A stretch of 64,000 nucleotides of DNA from the NCBI GenBank assembly GCA_038501625.1, contig JAZAYU010000004.1:17192957-17256956 (forward strand), read 5' to 3'. Position 1 is the stretch's first letter, and the number at the start of each line of letters is the position of its first letter. Origin of the DNA: Corbicula japonica (Eukaryota > Mollusca > Bivalvia > Venerida > Cyrenidae). The notes below the pieces were generated by a model. The model had not been told where the DNA came from. It saw nothing but the letters and a program-made list of their open reading frames with translations, and did no database searches. Below, piece after piece: positions 9,716 through 22,798 of this stretch. A program made the translations under genes and the position numbers.

Positions 9716-12020
9716 ATGGCGGCGAGTGGGGCAGAGCGAGTGCTTGAATCCCTTTCCAATCGAATTTTGGAGTTAGACGCTTTAAGTAATCAAAATATGA
9801 ATACCCATGATTTTGTGGAACATATGAAGAATGCCAACACAAAAAGAAAGACGAAATCCGATGTTAATAAATTCAAGACATGGCTCAGAGAACAAGCACT
9901 ATCGGAAGAATTTGAGAAAATGGAGCCGAGCAAATTAGATATCGAACTAGCTCGATTTTTTTTAAACGTTAAAAAGTCTGACAGCAATGAATTTGAACCA
10001 GACACATTGCGTTCTTTCCAGGGTTCGATAAACAGATACCTTTCAGATAAGGACTATAAAGCTAATATCATATTAGACGCACAATTCAAGCATTCACGAG
10101 ATGTTCTTGCATCGAAGAGAAAACTTCTGAAGCAAAAGGGTCTGGGAAATAAGAGGCTCCGCTCAGATCCGTTCACTCAAGAAGAGCAGAAAATTCTTTG
10201 GGAGAAATCTATCCTTGGCACAGGTAGTTAAACATTTTCACTGCAGATTTTTCTTCTATTTAAATTCTCCCCGAGACATTAAAGCCAAATTTAAATCGAT
10301 AAAACAACTAAGAAACATTGTACATACCCTTAGACAACCAAGACGATGTCAAAGCGATGTATTTTCCCTTCCTTCCACTATGTCCAGATTACAGTACGTA
10401 GCATATTTGATGAAAACGAAGCTCACATCAGCGGTATGAGAATAAAACACTACTAAATCGTAGCCTTTGCAGACTCATACCTCCTTAAAACACTTCTAGT
10501 AATCACAATTTAACTCCATCGAAACTTGCACAGCGATTTGTAACTGTAAACATTGGTTATTTACGTCACATACTGGGGTGATAAATGACGTAGTATAATG
10601 CCTTCATCATGACGTAGTCAATTAAATAATAGAAAAGTGCTCGTTACTTTTGCATTACAGTGTATAGTAAAGATGACAGTCAATTAATAAAAGGACTCTG
10701 TAAATGTTAAGCTTTTTTCGGCTTTGCTAAATTGAAAGAAAATAAATCTGGAAAAGGAGAACTAATCGTGAAGCCGCTATTTTTTAATACTAAAACAATA
10801 TTTCCGGGTTATATTTAAGTGATGTATATCCTTTTTTTTCTACGTTTTTTTTCAGCGACACCAAAAGCAATGATCAACACGTTGTGGTGGAACAATACGA
10901 AACATTATGGTCTCAGAGGACGACAGGAGCATACAACAATGTTGTGGGGGGACGTGGAGCTATGCATAACCGCTACTGGTCTGGAATTTCTCAAATTCAC
11001 AGAGAGGGCGACTAAGACGAGAAGTGGCATAACAATTGATACACGGGACTTCGCACCAAAGATGTTTGCACAGCCAGGTATATATACACTAGTTTAGTTC
11101 GATTTAAGAATTGAATCGTTGAAGTGCATTTTATTAGAAATACATTCTAAATAATCTAGGCAATAATACATCTACTTTTTTTCAATGACAGCTAACAAGG
11201 GTAATTATATAGAGATAAGTTCCATAGCATTAACCTCTTGAGCAATATAAGAACTGATTTGGTCGTAAAGGTCAAGGCTCACAAGTCGGACTAGAACTTA
11301 CATAGTTTTCAATGATTTTGTTACTTGACAAAATGTGGGACAAACAGTATATTTTCATATCAAAATGTTTCAGGAGACGTCAACTGTCCAGTTAAAATTT
11401 ACAAGGAATACTCAGATCGGAGACCATCCAATTCTCTTCAACCAGATAGCAGGTTCTACTTGCAGCCGAATCCTTTCTACGGTCAAGGTGGGAAGAAGGG
11501 CGAGGCCTGGTTTATTAATAGCGGTATGGGCAAGAATACTTTAGGAGAAATAGCAAAGAGAATGAGTGAGGAGGCGGGATTTTCTGCACGACACACAAAC
11601 CATTCAGGTAGAAAAACGTGTATAACAGAACTACTGGATGCCAAGGTCCCCCCGAATGAAGTTGCACAAATATCTGGACACAGAAACATAATGTCATTAA
11701 ATCACTACAACACTGTGTCACTGGAAAAACAAATAGTTATGTCAACTATCCTTCATGCTCCAGCTGCTACAAGCACATCTGCCGACGTGTTTGATAACAT
11801 GATCACAGACGAAGAGATAACGCGGATGTCTCAAGAAGTGGAGTCAACCCTTACTGCCATTGAAAACTTTGAGTCAAGAAATCAACAACATGCTGGACAT
11901 GAACACCAAGTTATTGACCTTCCTATAGTCCAAAGTCCAAGTGGTGAACTCCGTCTCAATCCGACCTCGCTCTTCAACAACTGTGTTTTCAACTCTTCTG
12001 TTTCAATTCATTTTAAGTAA
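9716..12020 (+). CDS. Crypton tyrosine recombinase, copy D (three exons, 458 aa)
   Basis: Exons are 9716-10223, 10856-11077 and 11374-12020, with the same phase-1 introns as copy C. The encoded protein is identical to copy C, with the catalytic set R (GLRGRQEH), HxxR (HSGRK), H (SGH) and Y (LNHY). Past the tyrosine the C-terminal tail (about 90 residues, Asn/Ser/Gln-rich) has no motif I recognise. Exon 3 is preceded by a long in-frame open stretch (from 11,325) that reads through intron 2, so exon 3 on its own looks like a 231-codon gene; the splice phases argue for the joined version. Having two identical intact copies points to very recent amplification. Confidence 0.87.
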
Positions 12021-12832
12021 ACAAGAAATAAAAACTAGGGGAATAAAGGGAGTATCGCAGCCCAAGACTAAATGCATTTGACCATGAGTTGAATATATGC
12101 TAAATTTTACTGTTTGTAAAGCGATTGTCTTTTATACAGTTAAATTTACTGTGGATTTGTTTTAATTAACTTTCATTGTGTTAATTCTGTTGCACAGTGC
12201 ATTTTGCTGTACATTATAAATACTATGTATTTTGCTGTACATAATAAATTCATAAAATGAATTCAGTTTTGAAAGGCATATTTCATCCCGTCGATATATA
12301 TCAGGTACAAAACAATAACAGTAATGACAGTGGCAGACCGTGATTGTGGCATGTGGTAACTATTTAAATTCATCGCCAACTATCCTAATGCTTCTTAAGA
12401 AGGCGAAGAGTCGGTGGGCCAGTAAAAATAGTGTGAATAAATGAAATATTCAAGAAAAATAACATTAACTGCATAGCGATAAAATAGAAGAATAAAACTC
12501 TACATGCCCGTGTTCACAACCAACAATTAAAAGCAGTGCATCCAAAATCATTTTCCGTCACTCCCTAATAATTCCATAAAGCATTGCTACATAATATATA
12601 ATCTATCCTTTCATACCGTTTACAGACCCATACCACGGTAAAACACTTCAATAATTCCACATTTAACAATATCTTATCTTGAACAATGTCAATGAGTTGT
12701 TGTTTACCTACATAATATAAGTCTAAATGACGTAGTAGAGAAAACCTTCGACGTAATTTAGTTATAAGATAAATAGACCGGTGCTATGTAAAATAGCAGA
12801 CATTGATATCAGCCCGGCACATGTAATAAAAA

Positions 12833-12972
12833 GGTTATAAACCGGTGTTCACGGGCCGGGAGGTGATATCGGCCCGGCAGAGCAACATAGGCCCTCGAGC
12901 TAAAGCTCTCGGGCCAATATTGCTCTGCCGGGCCGATATCACCTCCCGGCCCGTGAACACCGGTTAATAACC
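12833..12972. repeat. 140 bp terminal palindrome of copy D
   Basis: This is the same palindrome as at the internal junctions, here at the outer right end of the array. Its presence at the outer edge shows that it belongs to the element's right end and is not a separate insertion between units. Confidence 0.93.
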
Positions 12973-12989
12973 TATAAATATATACGGCA

Positions 12990-13260
12990 ACACTCAGAAA
13001 ACTCTGCAGGCAGCTAGAGACATTAGAGACGAAGAGAGAGCACGGGTTTATTATATGATCAATTCCAAATAAGAAACAACAAACATTTAACGAAAAACAG
13101 GGCTTGCGAAGTACCGCATTGGAATGGACAGTGGCAAAATAATAAGCGTCTAATAATTTTAACCAGCTTTACAGTGAAACAACTTCACACTAACCACCAA
13201 CAGCTTTTCAAAGGGCTTGGTGAGTAAAGTCTAACAAAACCATCAACTCAACATAGTAAA
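12990..13260. repeat. Degenerate dispersed repeat related to 29,699-30,172
   Basis: Segments such as AATGGACAGTGGCAAA, TTTTAACCAG and CAACTTCACACTAACC have recognisable counterparts in the element at 29,940-30,050 (GGAACAGTCAGTGCCAAA, TTTTAACCAG, CAACCTCACACTTGCC). I therefore read this as an older copy of that hAT-like element, immediately beyond the Crypton array. Its boundaries are not clear. Confidence 0.35.
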
Positions 13261-15680
13261 TGTACACAAACTAATACGATATAAGAAGCAAACGACATTT
13301 TCAATCTGAAAAGGCGGGTACCCAATGACCTTACTGAGATGAGAGCACATGGGTTCAAATCAGCAAGAACACGACGGCAAGAATAAAAGAAACAGATCTA
13401 GCTTGGGCGTTATTTTACAAGATTACCATAGAAATCTTTAGAAACTCTTTTTTCTTCGAGCAACAAAGAGTTTGGCAAAGAGATCAGCTGTATATGGAGC
13501 GTGCAGAGCAGTATAATATTGGATATTTATGGATTTAATTAAATGTCCTAAAAATTAACAAAGCATGATTATCAAAATAACCCTAAGTCTGCCTTTGATA
13601 CAAGCAATGAAAGTTTTGTTTTCCAGTTTCCTATTCTATTTTCAAAATGTTTTTCAATTGAGACTATGCAGTAACAATTTTTTTTTTCAGATGAAAAAGT
13701 CAGTGTATATGTATTAAATTTTGTACTATACGTCTCTTCAAATATTTTTCGAGTCCGATTATCATTTAATTATTAGAAGCCTTGTTAGCGGATGTTAATG
13801 CATATTTGTTATGACAGTGGTCATAAAGCATTGTTTCTTTGGTACGAAAATTATGCGCGTGTCAACAATTTTAAAGATTCGCTTATCAAGTAAGAAGAGG
13901 CTATGGCTCAGCCAGTTTTTTCTTATACTATTTGTTGCAAATCTGCACCCTTCAAACGAGCGCCACTAAAATCTATTTTAGAAGAACCACTTTAATTTTG
14001 ACATTTGGATATTTAATATAAAAGTGACTAGACAATTTCAAGAATTGGAAGTATTGCCAATTTGTAAATTAGAGTAGAGTTAATTGTAATTGTAAATTGT
14101 TGCTAATTGGTTTGTTTAACTTTTAACAAAAGATAGCACAGTAGATCCGGCCGTTTTAAAACAAAAAAACATTGGTCGGCTTACTAGATCAATCCCCAGA
14201 TTCTAGGTCAATGTGTGGACTGAGAACGAATGCCGAGTGTATCTCACAGTAAGACTTACATAGTGACTGATGGTATCTGCGTCATAAAACTTTATCAGGA
14301 GATCAGAAGCTGAAATGGCGACTGGTCTCAGTCTCAATCTCGGTTTTATTATCTTGGGCCTAGCTCTTCATTATTACGAACATGTTTGATAAACGTGAGT
14401 CCTACTTCCGTGACCTCAATTTTCGCATTTATATTTCACGAAATTTGAAAAGTAAAAATCAGTAGGTATTTTTAATGTTGCTTCTTCATTTAAACAGAGT
14501 ATTTGATGTTGTTATTATCTGCCAATCCACAATGATAACACAAGCGGTGTTATATACATTTAAAAATTTCAAAATAAAACGTGAAAAATGCATATCAGGA
14601 ATGGCCACATCCAGAAGCCTCCCCGTACAGCAAGCAAAGCAGAGAGGATAGCTTGTGACTGAAGGTTTGCTTTGTTTAAGACAGTGTAAGCATAACTCGC
14701 GACGAAACACCAACTTACGCTTGAAACTGTCAAGATACACTTGAGCGTCTCAAACATACGGGCACCATTCCAGAGTTGATGCCACAAACGTCCTCAAAGA
14801 GGAAATAACGTGAATATGTTTAAGAAAAATCTGGACATATTAAACACTCCGTCAATTTGTTTGACAATACCGCTTCACGGAAAGACGATCGCGACAGTTT
14901 ATGGATGTGTATTTAAAGCGCTTAGACAATATACAGTCATACTAGAAAAATGTAAACATACAAACGAGCTAAACAATGCTGCTGTTGCTGTAGCCCTAAT
15001 GGGCGTGACAGGACGATATCTGAGATTTTTTCATAATATAGTTTAGTGATCCAAGACGGTCACATCGGCTCATAGCTCAAAATAGACAAAACAGGTGATT
15101 CCTTCCATTGCAAAACACCCCCACCCCCCTATTTTAATATTTTGTTTATTTGATTTTTCTCTTCTCTTACAAAAAACAATTAAATGTCGAAACATGATTA
15201 ATATATAACTTGAATGATTTTCTTGTTGCATTCTTCAGAGAGAAGATGCAATAAAAATAAATATTACCTTTTTTAACGTCATGTTCTCTGAAGATTTGGT
15301 ATGAACGGTTGCATTATCATAAATGACAAATAATGATTCTCAATGAATTTGTCATAATTGTTTGGAAGTTTTCAACTAGTTTTATGTTCAATTCTCTTTC
15401 CTCTTTTCTTTTAATCCAAATTAATGTCACAGCAGATAAATATTTCACTTGCAGACGATTCGTCATAGGCTCAGAGAATACTTTATATATGTTATCCGGA
15501 GGGTGTTTAACTAGTCTTGCATTTAGTTTCTTATTTATATAAACTCTTGTTTATCATAGTTTATCACACAACTAACGTTAACATTACTTTAATAGAAAAA
15601 GAAAAGACATGCAAAACACGTATGCCCCCAAATGCCAAATGGATAATAATCTGCTGATATTAATCACACAATAATCATTG
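13261..15680. other. Non-coding, AT-rich, mostly unannotated
   Basis: I see no gene. Open frames here are short and contain no domain I recognise. At 14,569-14,790 there is another degenerate relative of the 29.7 kb repeat (GCATATCAGGAATGGCCACATCC against GCATATCAGAAACGGCCACATCC). At 14,290-14,370 is a remnant of the CCAATCAG palindromic family. A run of C residues lies at 15,117-15,129. Confidence 0.5.
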
Positions 15681-15689
15681 TCTAGTTAT

Positions 15690-17335
15690 TAGTCAGACAT
15701 AGTTTTTGTGTGACCTCGACATTTGATCTACTAACCTAAAAATTAATAGGGGTCATGTACTGGTGATGACCAATATCTCTCCCCAATCCGAGGAATGTAG
15801 ATGAAATAATTGTCTAGTTATTGGTCCTACGCGTTAGTAATGAAGGAAACTGTGACCTTGACCTGACAACAAAATCCATAGTGGTCATCTACAAGTGTTG
15901 ACCAACTTCCCTACTAACCTACCTGAGGACTGTAGATCAAATAGTTGTCTTGTCATTGGTGGAACAATTTGTTTGTGCAGAAGGTCACTTTGACCTAGAA
16001 CTTTGACTTAATGACAGTAGAACTGTAGGGGTCATCTATAGGTGATGACCAGCCTCCCTGCCAAATTTTATGACTGTTTGCTAAACTAGAATATCACTGA
16101 AAGTGATTAAATACCCCCACATGTGTGCTTGATACTTGAACTGGGAATGTTTCGAATCAATGGCATAATGTGCCCCACCTTCAATCCAAAGTGTCGTCTT
16201 CACAGTAGCCACGTATACAGCAAGTTTCATCTAAATATCTCATTCCTTCTAAATTTATTGAGCATAAATGGTTTAAATATGTTAGTAACAGTGACCTTTA
16301 CTTAACTTTTATCAAACAACTGTGTGCCAACAAATTGTTTATATATGTGAAGCTTTTCATGATAAATCATCCAGAAACCATTTTTTCTATTTTTAGTAAC
16401 AGTGAACAGTGACTTTGACCCCATCAGACCCAATTTCAATACCAAGTTTCGTCTTCACAGACACTACCTATAAAGCAATTTTCATCACAATATCTCATTC
16501 CGAACCAAAGTTATTGAGCATATATAGTTTTTTGTTCTATTTTTAGTAACAGTGACCTTGACCCCACAGCCCTTACTTTGAATCCCAAAAGTCATCTTCA
16601 CAAAAACCACCAATACACCAAATTTCATTTAAGAATCTCATTCCAAGCTATAGTTACTGAGTGGAAATGAAGTTTTGAAGTTTATGTAACAGTGACCTTG
16701 ACCTTGAACCCACAGGCCCCAGTCAAACCTAACCTGTATCTTTATATGTTACATCTGTGTCACAAAAAATAATTAAATCTATGAAGTATTTCATGAGTTA
16801 TTGTCCAGAAACAATTTTTCTATTTTAAGTAACAGTGACCTTGACATTGACTCCACAGGCCCCAAAGTCGAACTTGACCTGTATCTTCTGATGTAACATC
16901 TATTTACCAAAAAGGATTTAATTGGTGAAGTGTTTCATGAGTCATCATCCCAAAACCATTTTTCTATTTTTAGTAATACTGACCTTGACATTGACCCCAC
17001 CAGACCCAAATTCGAACTTGACCTGTATCTTGTGATGTTACACCTGTGTACCAAATTTTTTTTTAAATAGTTGATATCTTTCAGGAGTTATCGTCCGGAA
17101 AGCATTTTTCTATTTTTAGTAACAGTGACCTTGACACTGACCCCACCAGCCCCAAAATCGAACTTGACCTGTATCTTATGACGATATACCTATGTACCAA
17201 AAATTATTTAATTCTGTCAAGCCTTTCATGAGTTATCATCCGGAAACGAATAATCCGACCGACCGACCGACAGACAGACCGACCAACAAGCTCACTCCTA
17301 TATACCCCCTAAAACTTTGTTTGTTGGGGTATAAT
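15690..17335 (+). repeat. Imperfect ~145 bp tandem repeats with GTGACCTTGAC cores
   Basis: The block GTAACAGTGACCTTGAC recurs about every 140-150 bp (near 16,288, 16,397, 16,547, 16,687, 16,830, 16,975 and 17,118), each followed by CCCACAGGCCC-like and ...CATGAGTTATC-like sequence. It ends in a GACC/GACA tract (17,256-17,285) and then CTATATACCCCC. More diverged units precede it from about 15,690. The TGACCTTGA core is the reverse complement of TCAAGGTCA, an extended nuclear-receptor half site. No coding capacity was seen. Confidence 0.75.
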
Positions 17336-18139
17336 AATTGTCTGATGAACTGACATGTGCAAAGCAATATACCTCTGCTTCTTTGAAGGGGGAGCAGAAT
17401 TAGACGGAAATTGTGGCATGTATACTAGTATTTTATTTGACATAGTGACTGACAGATGACATTCACTTTATTACAACAGAATCTCAATGGGAGCCTGTTT
17501 TAGCTCGGTGAGTTAATAAATAATAGCAAAATGAAATAAACAACAAACAATTTTTTGCATATCATAAGATATTTTTATTAACACAGACAGTCAAAAGAAA
17601 ATCGAATGCTCATCAAATAACTAATACTATTCAAACAAAGGTAACATTTACAAAGTACAGATGAACCAACTAAAAAGCTCCTGAAAATAACCAAAAGTAC
17701 CGTACTATTTTATCTGTCACCATCTATCATATTTAATTTTGAATTGCTGAAATACCTAGAAACAAATGGAAGCACTACATGCGAGAGGGAAGCAGTAATA
17801 TTCCAACATAAATGTGACAGGACTATTAAGAATTTACTGCAAAACAATATTACAAACAAAATGAATATTGACAAATACAGTCCTTATTATTTGTAATTGC
17901 AAACAGAAATATTAAAATCTTCTCTTTTTTTTCAGAGATTCTCACAAGAGACTGTTTTCCAATTGTTATAAAAACATTTGTTTTGGAGAAATGTAACAAC
18001 AAAAGCCACTCAAAAACATCTGACTGTATCGACTTGTGACTTCTGTGGATATCCAATTGCAGTGTGAGTTGGTTATGTTTCACTGTGTTGTCACAGCTGC
18101 TGTTCCAACAGCCATTTCAAAAAGCTTTGTTATAAAAAA
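17336..18139. other. Non-coding stretch, nothing recognised
   Basis: AT-rich sequence. The 77-codon minus-strand frame at 17,850-18,083 has low-complexity composition and no domain, so I do not count it as a gene. Confidence 0.4.
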
Positions 18140-18422
18140 AAACAAATCCAATATTTTGGTAATTTAGAATATTTAGAAGAGAAAATACAAGAATTAAATT
18201 GATTGTTAATTCGTCAGAGTATGAAAATCTCTAGGCTTTACACACTTAAACAACTTAAATGTTTTTCATACCCTGACGAATGCAATTCAATCTTAATTCA
18301 ATTCTTAAATGAAAAAAACAAAGCCAAATTATCTATTTTGTTTAAGTTTTGCCACAAACTATCCATTACATTTCTCTTTCACAATAAGCAACCAAAAACT
18401 GAAAAAAATTGGATTTGAAATA
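18140..18422. mobile_element. Palindromic MITE-like element
   Basis: There are nested inverted repeats around a centre near 18,248: TTCGTCAGAGTATGAAAA with TTTTTCATACCCTGACGAA, then GAATTAAATTGATTG with CAATTCAATCTTAATTC, and at the outside AAATCCAATATTTT with AAAAATTGGATTT. Such whole-length symmetry without coding capacity is typical of a miniature inverted-repeat element. I cannot assign a superfamily because no target duplication is clear. Confidence 0.5.
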
Positions 18423-18957
18423 TTTATAATTATTTTTTTTAATGTTTATTTTTGATTTTTGACCAAAACAGTGAATATTTCTCACTTGAATGTAAAAATT
18501 GATATATGATTATGATTTACTGAATGTTTCTGATTTTACTGTGTTCTGAATATTTATATTTTAATATTTATGAAAAGCAAAATATTTGCAGTGACTGAGT
18601 GAACAATGCATTAAAAATACAGTGGGTAAAAAAATCTTGTATCACAGAATAATCAAACAATGCATATCAAGCAATCCATCAACATGCATAATTTACTAAA
18701 GTTACTGGGATCCCATAAACTTGATAATGCTACATGTTTCTTGACCCAGACTCAAGAAAACCTCAAGCTCTTTTGAACTATATACAATGCAAAGAAATAA
18801 CCTTTGAATTATTTTTTGAATGTTCACATTTTCCAATACTGCTGGTGCTTTTTTGCTTTGAGAAAATATCTGGATAATGGTCAGTAAGGCAAGTGCCTTA
18901 AGAAAATCTTGTAAAAATTTACAAGTGTGTCCAGCAGTCTTCATGACCTATTGATAA

Positions 18958-19050
18958 GGGCCCAAGATTAGGGTCTGTCACCATTTCAGCCAATCAGATG
19001 CTTTAAGATTTAAGACTGGTCTCCAGATTTAGTTTTATGACCTTCGACAC
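18958..19050. mobile_element. Palindromic family B element (CCAATCAG), partial
   Basis: It carries the diagnostic ATTTCAGCCAATCAGATGCTT and GACTGGTCTCCA...TAGTTTTATGACC segments of a palindromic family also present at 27,149, 32,860, 35,917, 38,096 and 40,071. The left arm is degraded here. Confidence 0.55.
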
Positions 19051-19762
19051 AGCAGGCTCACATTAACACCAGTGTAGGTATATTCACCAGTAAGATATTT
19101 GGTTCAATGGAGTGTCTCCAAATCTGAAGAAAAATCAATCCCTAACTGAAAATAATCTCAGTAACAGTGTTATAAACGAATATGAATTTTTTTTGTACTC
19201 ATTATGAAAAGAATATGATGTTCGCTGTAAAATTCATTTTCATTGTTCATTGTTAGAAATCAATTATAGAAAATGTCACATTGGAGAAGAAACACTTTTT
19301 TCGTTATACATAAGCTTTCTTTAAATTCAATGCTCAGATTGGTTTTAGTTTGTCAAAAATGTTTCAAAAGAATACAGATTTGAGGACATCCAGTATTCAA
19401 AGAAAGTTCATCTTTTATAGGACAAACATGTTTGTTATCAATGACTTTCTGCTCAACCAAATCTTATTGATTTGGGAACTCTAATCAGAAAACAAAAATT
19501 AGCTTTTTTCAGGTCTTAACTTTGCACTGTACACATTCAACATTTCATTTTTGAAAAGATTAGAGAGAGTTACAAATGAAAACACTATTATTTAAAAAAA
19601 AACAACAACAACAACAGGAAAACCATTTTAACATTGTTGTTTTTTAAAAGCAAACAAACAAACCTTCAAGTCATTTGAACCTTTATCTAGGGTGACCTTG
19701 CGAATAATTTCACAAGAACTTTCTTAAACACTTCTAAACTAATAACAACATCCATGGTTCAA

Positions 19763-20235
19763 CCCTTTACACCACATATATGCGCTTTAGCAAGTGCAAA
19801 TAGTGTAGATCCAGATCAGCTGGCACATCTTTGTCATCTGATCAGGATCCATACTGTTCAATTACCTATCAGAAATAACCTAATAAATCAAAAAGCTTAC
19901 AGTGCAGATCCTGATCAGATGGAACAGATGTGTCATGTGATCAGTATCTTCAGATCAGATGGAACAGATGTGTCATGTGATCAGTATCTTCAGATCAGAT
20001 GGAACAGATGTGTCATGTGATCAGTATCTTCAGATCAGATGGAACAGATGTGCCATGTGATCAATATCTTCAGATCAGATGGAACAGATGTGTCATGTGA
20101 TCAGTATCTTCAGATCAGATGGAACAGATGTGTCATGTGATCAGTATCTTCAGATCAGATGGAACAGATGTGTCATGTGATCAATATCTTCACGTTTTGC
20201 CCATGCCATGAAACATGTATATATGGAGTTTAGGG
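19763..20235 (+). mobile_element. piggyBac-like MITE (family A) enlarged by a minisatellite
   Basis: It begins CCCTTTACACCACATATATGCGC and ends TGTATATATGGAGTTTAGGG, the two ends of family A (see 27,834). The central part holds the family words GTAGATCCAGATCAG and CTGATCAGGATC. The right arm is replaced by seven copies of a 40 bp unit. Confidence 0.7.
19913..20192 (+). repeat. 40 bp minisatellite, seven copies
   Basis: The unit starts GATCAGATGGAACAGATGTG and ends GATCAGTATCTTCA. Seven copies lie end to end at 19913, 19953, 19993, 20033, 20073, 20113 and 20153, nearly identical (T/C in GTGTC, G/A in CAGTAT). The unit is a piece of the family A right arm (CTGATCAGA...GGCACAGATGTG), so the array grew by tandem duplication inside the transposon. 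Confidence 0.9.
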
Positions 20236-22798
20236 TTTATCATAATAATTTAATAAAATTGTTAGTTGAACAAGGACTGGGGATTTCTCAGTGTCTGTAT
20301 GGCACAGCATGGAAACACATACGAACAGCTGTTAGCATTTTACAAATTTTCCTAACAAATTAATCATATTGTGAAGACTGTCAAAATTTGAAGTAATGAC
20401 CATGAAAATGTAAATCTAAACTTTGCTCTTAACACAAAACCAATCAGCTCCTTAAACAAGAAAGTTATAAACAATAGAGACAAACTGTAATAAACATCAG
20501 TGGTTTATTGAGGAAAGTTCATGTACCAGTCAATTCCACACCAACTGGAAAAAGGAATGTACAATTCAACATCACACTTAAATCAATTTTTATCATTATT
20601 TTCATGAGAAACTATAGAGATTCATCAATTTGAACACAGTAACTTCCTCATGAAAAAAATACTGCCAACAGCAAATAAACTAACTTTTTTAAGACAAATG
20701 TATCCTTTCAAAATGTGCCTATTGTTCCTCAATTTGAACGAAAGCATGTTATTTCATATGAAATAAATTTTGAACAAACAATTTTATATTTGGTCAGTCC
20801 ACCTTCCAACAATGTGGTCTCAGTTTAACTTAACCGCATTTTGTCGCATGTAGACACGTTAAAAATCATCTGTGACAGTGAGTTTATTTAGTCCGTTTTT
20901 TTTTTAAGTTAAAATATTTTTCACAACCAAAACACTGCCATGTTATGCAAAACTAGGTATATTTAAAAAGTTGACAAATCACATGAAAATGATGGCAGTA
21001 AAGATTGAAAATGCTGCAAAGGGGACAGACACTGTTGCTATCCTAGCTACTGCCACTAGGTGACAGTCACTGTTACTATGAGACAACCACTGTTGCTAGG
21101 TGACAGTCACTGTTGCTAGGAGACAGCCACTGTTGTTTAAAAAAGCCACATTGACCACATTGTTAGTTTACATGGACATTCTCAAATATATACAAAACAA
21201 GATAAAATACTAATTTACCAGTTTATTTCACACAGATTAAATTTTTATATATATTTTTTTAATATATTTTGGGCTTTGGAAAAAACTCGGCGGAAGTTTT
21301 TGAAGCATATTTGAGTCATCAGATTATCTCTACATCTCTGTAACAACAAGTATTTTTGCCATGTTTGAGGAAAGTTTATTCCCGGTGAAATTAACTGATA
21401 GTTCAGTACATCATTCATTTAAGTCTGTCTCTGACATTATGACCCTACCACATTCAAAATTAGTTGCTGCTTAGTCCCCATGATCCCAACTTTCCTCAAA
21501 TGTTTTTTAAACTTTTAATTTTAATGATACCTGTTGCAATTATTAAAAAAGATGTTGATCTTAATGAGATGTTAGCAAGATCCATTCTTGACATGTAAAT
21601 AATTAAATTGTAAAATGAGACTAAAAACATTGTAATTATTAAAATAGATGTTGATCTTAATAAAAATTCAGTATTTTTTTATTTCTGATCGTGTAAATAA
21701 TTAAATATTTACTGTTAAGAGAATGTAAAACAATGTATTTGTATTAGGCTTGAGCGTCATTTTGTCAGAGACTGGCCCATTTATACCCTATATAAATACT
21801 GAGCAATGAAGCATTTAGTAATTCCTGGTTAGTATTACACACATCACATTTATATATGTACCCACACATTTGATATCAAACACTATTGAAAAACCCACAT
21901 TGGCAAAACATCATAAACAGCATTGGTTAAACCTTTTAAGAATCTGTATTGTACTGTATAATTCTATGATATGAGAACTAATTATTTTGATATTAATGCA
22001 TGATAAAGCGTCATCATTTTCAAAATAAAAACAAAATATGAGCAAAAGTAAGCAATCAATTAACTATGGTAGTCTGTCCCTTTCAATTTATGCACCATGC
22101 AACCAACTGACTTAGGTCTACTCCTTGCCATGTGTGTATCATTTCCAAATACATAGTAACATGCTGATAAATTTGCATAAATTTTCAATCAATTTCCAAC
22201 TTTATTCTACAGTGTATTCTGGACCTAAGCCAAAGATTATAATTTTTTAACTGGATAACCGTCTCACTGTTAAAGCTTGCCATTTGTCAGGTCTCAGACT
22301 GTGTTTAATTCCAACCAATCAGATAAACAGAGATTGAGACTGGTCTGCAGTTTCAACTGTTGTGCAATACTTCAACTTCAGACCATTCTTGCTCTACTGA
22401 TCAAGGTGTATCAAAATAAAAAGTATAACCATTTGATAACTATGCCTGCCAAATAAGAAACAGGATCAAGTATTACAGGTAGTTCTTTGTAAGTAAACCC
22501 TCTCTTACTGACAAGTTCAACATTACCACTTTTATTAATATACTGTACAGAATTCAGGACCCAGTATCTTGCTCACTTAGAAGTGATTTATCTATAAATA
22601 ATATTTGTGGTATTATTTCTTTTCAGTGAAATTTTAACAAAAAGAATCTTAGCTTAAATACCACAACAATTTGATACAAGATTACAAAATAAAACTAGAC
22701 CTCTGTCAGTAGATACCAATCATTACCCTATGTTTGACAGTTTATAACCTAAAAGTTTTGAAACCAGGTATCTTTTTATGATGTTTAACCCTTTCATT
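20236..22798. other. Non-coding stretch with few short repeats
   Basis: No gene is supported. It contains a small 20-25 bp tandem array at 21,030-21,136 and a local duplication of ATTATTAAAA(A)GATGTTGATCTTAATGA near 21,540 and 21,636. A fragment of the CCAATCAG family is at about 22,285-22,390. It could include the distal 3' untranslated region of the minus-strand gene ending at 23,118. Confidence 0.45.
21030..21136 (+). repeat. Short tandem repeat, GTGACAGTCACTGTTGCTAG unit
   Basis: About five imperfect copies of a 20-25 bp unit containing CACTGTTGCTAG(G/C)(T/A)GACAG. The GTGACAGTCAC part is itself a palindrome. Confidence 0.65.

Larger units (their letters stand above)
9515..12972 (+). mobile_element. 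Crypton-type element, copy D (complete, right end of array)
   Basis: This is a 3,458 bp unit. The extra base is one T in the polypyrimidine tract before exon 2 (10,840-10,855). Another private change is CTGTAAATG for CTGGAAATG at 10,698-10,706. It ends with the terminal palindrome and ATAACC, after which the sequence TATAAATATATACGGC is unrelated to the unit except for the first five bases TATAA. This marks the true right boundary of the array. Confidence 0.92.

Noticed and set aside
19913..20192. CRISPR-like array
   Set aside because: The 40 bp units are contiguous with no spacers, and the context is a eukaryotic MITE.
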